Of a stretch of 64,000 nt of DNA, positions 60,435 to 64,000 are shown in pieces. A program made the position numbers and the translations under genes. The DNA is taken from assembly GCA_041485885.1 (NCBI GenBank), contig JBGPKL010000003.1, forward strand, positions 62,001 to 126,000, given 5' to 3'. The notes below the pieces were generated by a model. That model was not told the DNA's origin. It did no database searches and worked only from the letters and a program-made list of their open reading frames with translations. The number at the start of each line of letters is the position of its first letter. The first letter of the stretch is position 1. This stretch comes from JACQFZ01 sp041485885. Lineage in GTDB: Bacteria; Pseudomonadota; Gammaproteobacteria; Acidiferrobacterales; Sulfurifustaceae.

Positions 60435-62639
60435 TCAATACATATCGGTTGGATCCACATCAATTGCCCAGCGCACCTGTTTTCTCGACTTCGTTTCATC
60501 GAGGCGCGCGAGCAAGCAATCGAGCATCGTATGCAACGGTCCGCGTTTAGTCGATTGAATCAAAAGCTGGGCGCGGTAGCGGCCCGCGCGGCGCTCCATA
60601 ACCGACGGCACGGGCTCCATCACCTGCACTTCGCTACCCCTCGCGCAACGGCATGCGATCGCGCGCGCGTCGCGCAAAAAGGTGAGCGCGGCTTCCGCCT
60701 TCGGCGACTCGGCGCGCAACAACGCGAAATGACAGAAAGGTGGGTAACTCGCCTCGCGCCGTTCGGTGAGCGCGTATTCGGCGAAGCGATCGTAGCCGCG
60801 TGCCTGCAGTGCGGCGAACACCGGATGAGCCGGATGAAAGGTCTGTATCAATACTCGGCCGGTCTTCGTCGCTCGCCCCGCGCGCCCGCTCACCTGCACG
60901 ATCTGTTGCACGAGTCGCTCGGCGGCTCGAAAGTCGCTGCCATAGAGTCCTTGGTCGGCGTTGACGACGCCGACCAAGGTGACGTTCGGGAAATCGTGCC
61001 CCTTCGACAGCATCTGCGTACCGATCAGGATATCGGCGTCACCGCGCCACACGCGCTCGAGTTTCTCTTGCAAGGACCCTTTGGCGCGCGTGCTGTCCCG
61101 ATCAATACGCACGATTCGCGCGTGAGGGAACATCCGCCCAAGGGCCGACTCCACGCGCTCGGTGCCTTCGCCGAGTGCGTGGAGCTCCGCCGCATCGCAA
61201 GTCGGACACTTCTTGGGCAACGGATGATCCGCTCCGCAGTGATGGCATCGCAGGCGAGCGCTTGCGCGATGAAAGGTTAGCCGCGCGTCGCAGCGGCTAC
61301 ACGGAGCGACCCAGGCGCAGTTGAAACACATCCAGACGGGCGCGAACCCGCGGCGATTGAGAAAGAGCAACGCCTGCTCACCCTTCTGCAACGTTTGCTC
61401 CACCGCGGCACGTAACGGGTGCGAGAGCCCATCCGCTACTGCCAACCGACGCATATCGAGCAGCTCGACGGCCGGCAAATCGGCGCCGCCGGCGCGACTG
61501 GGCAACACCAGTTTGGTATAGCTGCCGAGTCCCACGCGATTCAGGGTTTCAAGCGACGGCGTTGCCGAGCCGAGCACGATCGGAATTGATTCCCGATTGG
61601 CGCGCATTATGGCTACGTCGCGCGCGGAGTAACGAAAACCTTCCTGCTGCTTGTAGGATGGATCGTGTTCTTCATCGACGACGATGGCGCCTAAGCGCGG
61701 AAGCGGCGTAAAAATCGCCGAACGGGTACCGATGACGATTTGCGCCTTGCCTGCCTGCGCGGAAAGCCAAGCGCGGGCTCGCTCTTGATCCGTTAGATCC
61801 GAATGCAGCACAGCCAAAGGAACTTGAAAGCGCTGACGAAAACGCATAACGAGTTGTGGTGTGAGGCCAATTTCCGGCACGAGCAGAAGTACTTGCTCGC
61901 CGCGCGCAAGCACGCCCTCCACGACGCGAATATAAACCTCGGTCTTGCCGCTGCCGGTAACTCCATAGAGCAGAAACGGCTTGAAACCGCGCGCGGCGAG
62001 GATGGCCTGAACTGCAACGACTTGGCTTTCCGTCAGAGAAGGGGCCTGAACCGGCTCGACATTTTGAGGCGAAAAGCCGTCACGCTCATGCAGGCTGATC
62101 CATCCCCGCGTAGCGAAGATTTCGACCGCCGGGCGCCAGCCCCGTGAAAGTACCGCAAGCTCACGCGTCGCCAGACCTTGCGGCGCCGATTGCAGGGCGA
62201 GCAAGATGCGGCGTTGAACCGGCGCCCGCTTCAGCGCATCCGGGTTCGCTCGAGCGCCGTCGGGCGTGATGCTCCACGACGGCGACTCAGCCGGTTTAAG
62301 CGCCTCGCGCTTCCTAAGATGGACTGGCAACGCCGCCGTCATGACTTCGCCGATTGGGTAGTGGTAATACTGTGCAGCCCACTCCAGCAGTTGGAGGAAA
62401 GAAACGGACAACAACGGCTCGACGTCCAGAACTTGGGCGATCGATCGGAGCTCACCGATCGGAACTTCGCTTTCATTTTTGACACCGACCGCGATCCCGA
62501 TCAATGTGCGCCGGCCAAAGGGCACACGCACGCGGGCTCCCAGCGGTACCGGCGATCGATCTGGGGGTAGCAGATAGTCGAACGTTCGACGGAGGGGTAC
62601 AGGCAAAGCAATCTGAGCAACCTGCACCCGCACTGTCAT
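60435..62639 (-). CDS. priA: Primosomal replication protein N' (PriA helicase)
   Basis: DNA helicase that restarts stalled replication forks by recognising D-loops and loading DnaB. The 734-residue product has an N-terminal DNA-binding domain (VALPVPLRRTFDYLLPP), Walker A GVTGSGKTEVYI, Walker B DEEHD, SATPSLE, a zinc-binding region with cysteine pairs (CFNCAWVAPCSRCDARL, CHHCGADHPLPKKCPTC) and the helicase motifs GTQMLSKGHDFPNV and QVSGRAGR. All cysteines of the zinc sites are present. The upstream intergenic region carries a DnaA-box cluster. Confidence 0.97.
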   Translation of the reverse strand: MTVRVQVAQIALPVPLRRTFDYLLPPDRSPVPLGARVRVPFGRRTLIGIAVGVKNESEVPIGELRSIAQVLDVEPLLSVSFLQLLEWAAQYYHYPIGEVMTAALPVHLRKREALKPAESPSWSITPDGARANPDALKRAPVQRRILLALQSAPQGLATRELAVLSRGWRPAVEIFATRGWISLHERDGFSPQNVEPVQAPSLTESQVVAVQAILAARGFKPFLLYGVTGSGKTEVYIRVVEGVLARGEQVLLLVPEIGLTPQLVMRFRQRFQVPLAVLHSDLTDQERARAWLSAQAGKAQIVIGTRSAIFTPLPRLGAIVVDEEHDPSYKQQEGFRYSARDVAIMRANRESIPIVLGSATPSLETLNRVGLGSYTKLVLPSRAGGADLPAVELLDMRRLAVADGLSHPLRAAVEQTLQKGEQALLFLNRRGFAPVWMCFNCAWVAPCSRCDARLTFHRASARLRCHHCGADHPLPKKCPTCDAAELHALGEGTERVESALGRMFPHARIVRIDRDSTRAKGSLQEKLERVWRGDADILIGTQMLSKGHDFPNVTLVGVVNADQGLYGSDFRAAERLVQQIVQVSGRAGRATKTGRVLIQTFHPAHPVFAALQARGYDRFAEYALTERREASYPPFCHFALLRAESPKAEAALTFLRDARAIACRCARGSEVQVMEPVPSVMERRAGRYRAQLLIQSTKRGPLHTMLDCLLARLDETKSRKQVRWAIDVDPTDMY

Positions 62640-63016
62640 GAGGGCGAATCTAACACGGGCCGAGATCGGTCCGTGTGTGGAACCGATGATTCACGCTCAA
62701 TGCGCCGACAACAATATTCGCTAACTCGTTGTCCTGGAAAGACCGCGTGGTTATCAACAGTTTCTGTGGATAACACTGTTGATAATCGCTTGGTCTGTAG
62801 TCAGGCTGCCGATAATCGGCTCTCTCTTGTTGAGTTGATTAAAAAATAATCTCACAAAAAACTCTTTTGTGGGGTGGTACTTAGCCCCAGCGAACTCGCC
62901 AAACTGACGTTTCCATCGAAGATTTCCGAACGATGGCTTACATTTTACGCCACATGTGAATAAACGCAGTCGTGCGGTGAGACTATGAAGGCTCGGAGAA
63001 CCGCCTCCGTAAACCG
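62640..63016. other. AT-rich intergenic region upstream of priA with DnaA-box cluster
   Basis: 377 nt with no convincing gene; an overlapping antisense-like frame at 62754-63125 has no family signature. It holds DnaA boxes (separate entry), an AT-rich stretch 62828-62875, and small dyads GATTA/TAATC (62837-62851) and CACAAAA/TTTTGTG (62853-62871). The strand is ordinary for a promoter of priA, but the composition is unlike the rest of the window. Confidence 0.6.
62751..62963. promoter_or_regulatory. Cluster of DnaA-box sequences, oriC-like
   Basis: TTATCAACA at 62751-62759 (+), TTATCCACA at 62765-62773 (-), TTATCAACA at 62777-62785 (-) and TTATTCACA at 62955-62963 (-). The first three lie within 35 bp, inside a perfect inverted repeat with TTATCAACAG/CTGTTGATAA arms (62751-62760 and 62776-62785). 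Two of the four fit the strict TTATNCACA consensus. An AT-rich stretch lies between the cluster and the last box. Candidate functions: replication origin, DnaA titration/reactivation site, or DnaA control of priA. Confidence 0.5.
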
Positions 63017-64000
63017 TCAGCAAGCGACGCGGGTAGGAAACCCCCAGATCGACTTGGCCAACCAGGAGGTTAGCTCTTCGCTCGACAACGGCCGGCTTAG
63101 ATACATGCCCTGAACCGCATCGCATCCGCGTGAGCGCAGGCGCATCAATACACCTTCGTCATCCACGCCTTCCGCGACAACTTGCAAACCGAGATTATGC
63201 GAGAGATCGATGCTCGTATAGACGATAGCGGCGTCGTTCTCGTCCCGCGCCATGCCCATGACGAAGGATTTGTCGATCTTGACGGCGTGAACGGGTAGTC
63301 GCTTTAGGTACGCAAGCGACGAGTAGCCGGTGCCGAAATCATCTATCACGACCTTAAATCCCATATCGGCCAGCTCGGTTAAGAGATCGTGAGCGCCGGC
63401 GATATCGGACATGACCGCGCTTTCCGTTATCTCGAGCTCGAGCCACTCGGCGGCCGCTTGATGCGCCGCCAGCTGCTCCGCCAGCTCTTCGGCAAGGCCG
63501 TTGTTCTGAAGGTCGCGCGCCGAGATATTGACCGCGATGGGAAGCTCGAAGCCCTGGCTACGTAGCTCGCTCGCCATTCGCAGCGCTTCGTGCGTAACCC
63601 AACTCGTGAGCCCGCGTATGAGACCGGTTTGCTCGAGCAACGAAATGAAGGTGTCCGGCATGACGAGACTACCGCTTGGGTGACACCAGCGCACCAACGC
63701 CTCGACTCCTACCACCCGGTTGGTTCTTAGGCCAATTTTCGGCTGGTAGTACAGGACGAATTGCTCTTGCTCCACCGCTTGTCGCAGCTCTCCCATGAGT
63801 GTGAGCTGTGCCGGGTGGTGGCGATCCATCTGCGGATCGTAGAACACTTGGCCGCAGCCGCCTTGTTTCGCGGAGTACATCGCCACCTCGGCACGCTGGA
63901 TTAGCGTGTGCGCATCCACACCGTGGTCGGGATATAGCGCGATTCCGATACTGACGCCGACATCAAGCTGGTGCGACTGCACGACAAAAGGCGACCGCAG
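63017..64000 (-). CDS. GGDEF-EAL domain protein, c-di-GMP phosphodiesterase (N-terminus beyond window)
   Basis: The open frame runs to the end of the window, so the N-terminus is missing. The first visible residues (LRSPFVVQSHQLDVGVSIGIALYPDHG, seen as QLDVGVSIGIALYPDHG and AEVAMYSAKQGGCG) are the end of a GGDEF domain. Then comes a complete EAL domain: VEALVRW, AVNISARDL, LEITESA, DDFGTGYSSLAYL, VKIDKSF and VAEGVDDEGV, ending at PTRVAC. The catalytic residues are all present, so it is a likely active phosphodiesterase. The GGDEF active site lies outside the window. Confidence 0.9.
   Translation of the reverse strand: MRSPFVVQSHQLDVGVSIGIALYPDHGVDAHTLIQRAEVAMYSAKQGGCGQVFYDPQMDRHHPAQLTLMGELRQAVEQEQFVLYYQPKIGLRTNRVVGVEALVRWCHPSGSLVMPDTFISLLEQTGLIRGLTSWVTHEALRMASELRSQGFELPIAVNISARDLQNNGLAEELAEQLAAHQAAAEWLELEITESAVMSDIAGAHDLLTELADMGFKVVIDDFGTGYSSLAYLKRLPVHAVKIDKSFVMGMARDENDAAIVYTSIDLSHNLGLQVVAEGVDDEGVLMRLRSRGCDAVQGMYLSRPLSSEELTSWLAKSIWGFPTRVAC

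Noticed and set aside
62754..63125. A 123-codon minus-strand frame in the priA upstream region
   Set aside because: It overlaps the end of the EAL gene in another frame, spans the DnaA boxes, and resembles no family.
1..64000. Mobile elements, CRISPR arrays, tRNA or rRNA genes
   Set aside because: No transposase, integrase, regularly spaced repeats, cloverleaf or rRNA segments were recognised; only short palindromic repeats are present.

Overview
The window is GC-rich chromosomal DNA from a Gram-negative proteobacterium. Outer-membrane and lipid A genes (a complete Ara4N-lipid A cluster, lgt, prolipoproteins, beta-barrels), ubiquinone synthesis (ubiA), a CysB-type regulator and the block yicC-gmk-rpoZ-spoT-ridA-recG-ubiA all point to Beta- or Gammaproteobacteria. 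The two-subunit glycine decarboxylase (gcvPA/gcvPB) and the kinase/PP2C pair next to rph and yicC would suit a basal gammaproteobacterium or a betaproteobacterium; the sequence alone does not settle this. I see no phage, transposase, CRISPR array, tRNA or rRNA. The content is mostly core genome.

Layout. 0-7.4 kb: rimO, an exported DsrE-like protein, cca, a lipoprotein aminopeptidase, an NDUFA9-like reductase and a soluble lytic transglycosylase. 7.4-9.7 kb: a succinate-semialdehyde dehydrogenase and lgt around a perfect 26-bp inverted repeat. 9.7-17.2 kb: the lipid A aminoarabinose cluster arnT-E-B-C-A(N)-A(C)-D, with ArnA split into two genes and two copies of a dispersed palindromic repeat inside it. 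17.4-19.5 kb: a YyaL/DUF255 protein. 20.0-22.9 kb: two paralogous GntR/YtrA-like regulators and a small protein, with long intergenic regions carrying TGTGACA palindromes; this is the least explained part. 22.9-28.3 kb: glycine cleavage operon gcvT-H-PA-tpx-PB behind a tandem glycine riboswitch with terminator. 28.3-30.8 kb: an iron operon (cupredoxin, FTR1 permease, HemP, beta-barrel) with a Fur-box-like site.

30.8-43.3 kb: xthA, a DUF4124-glutaredoxin protein, an SH3 membrane protein, prlC, srkA-gor-gamma carbonic anhydrase, corA, aroE, a siroheme sulfite/nitrite reductase divergent from a CysB-like regulator, and a DUF486 protein. 43.5-49.2 kb: TerC, UspA, a CaCA exchanger, then ubiA-recG-ridA joined by 4-nt overlaps. 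49.2-53.6 kb: spoT-rpoZ-gmk-yicC, with a third copy of the dispersed repeat between yicC and gmk. 53.7-60.4 kb: Ser/Thr kinase and PP2C phosphatase, rph-rdgB-EamA exporter-hemW as a tightly overlapped run, an outer-membrane protein and a TlpA-like thioredoxin. 60.4-64.0 kb: priA, an AT-rich intergenic region with a cluster of DnaA-box sequences, and a GGDEF-EAL protein cut by the window end.

The most interesting unexplained signals are the paired GntR paralogues with their palindromic sites, the DnaA-box cluster upstream of priA, and the dispersed palindromic repeats that have entered operons and supply coding ends (arnB, the arnA formyltransferase) and a leader (gmk).
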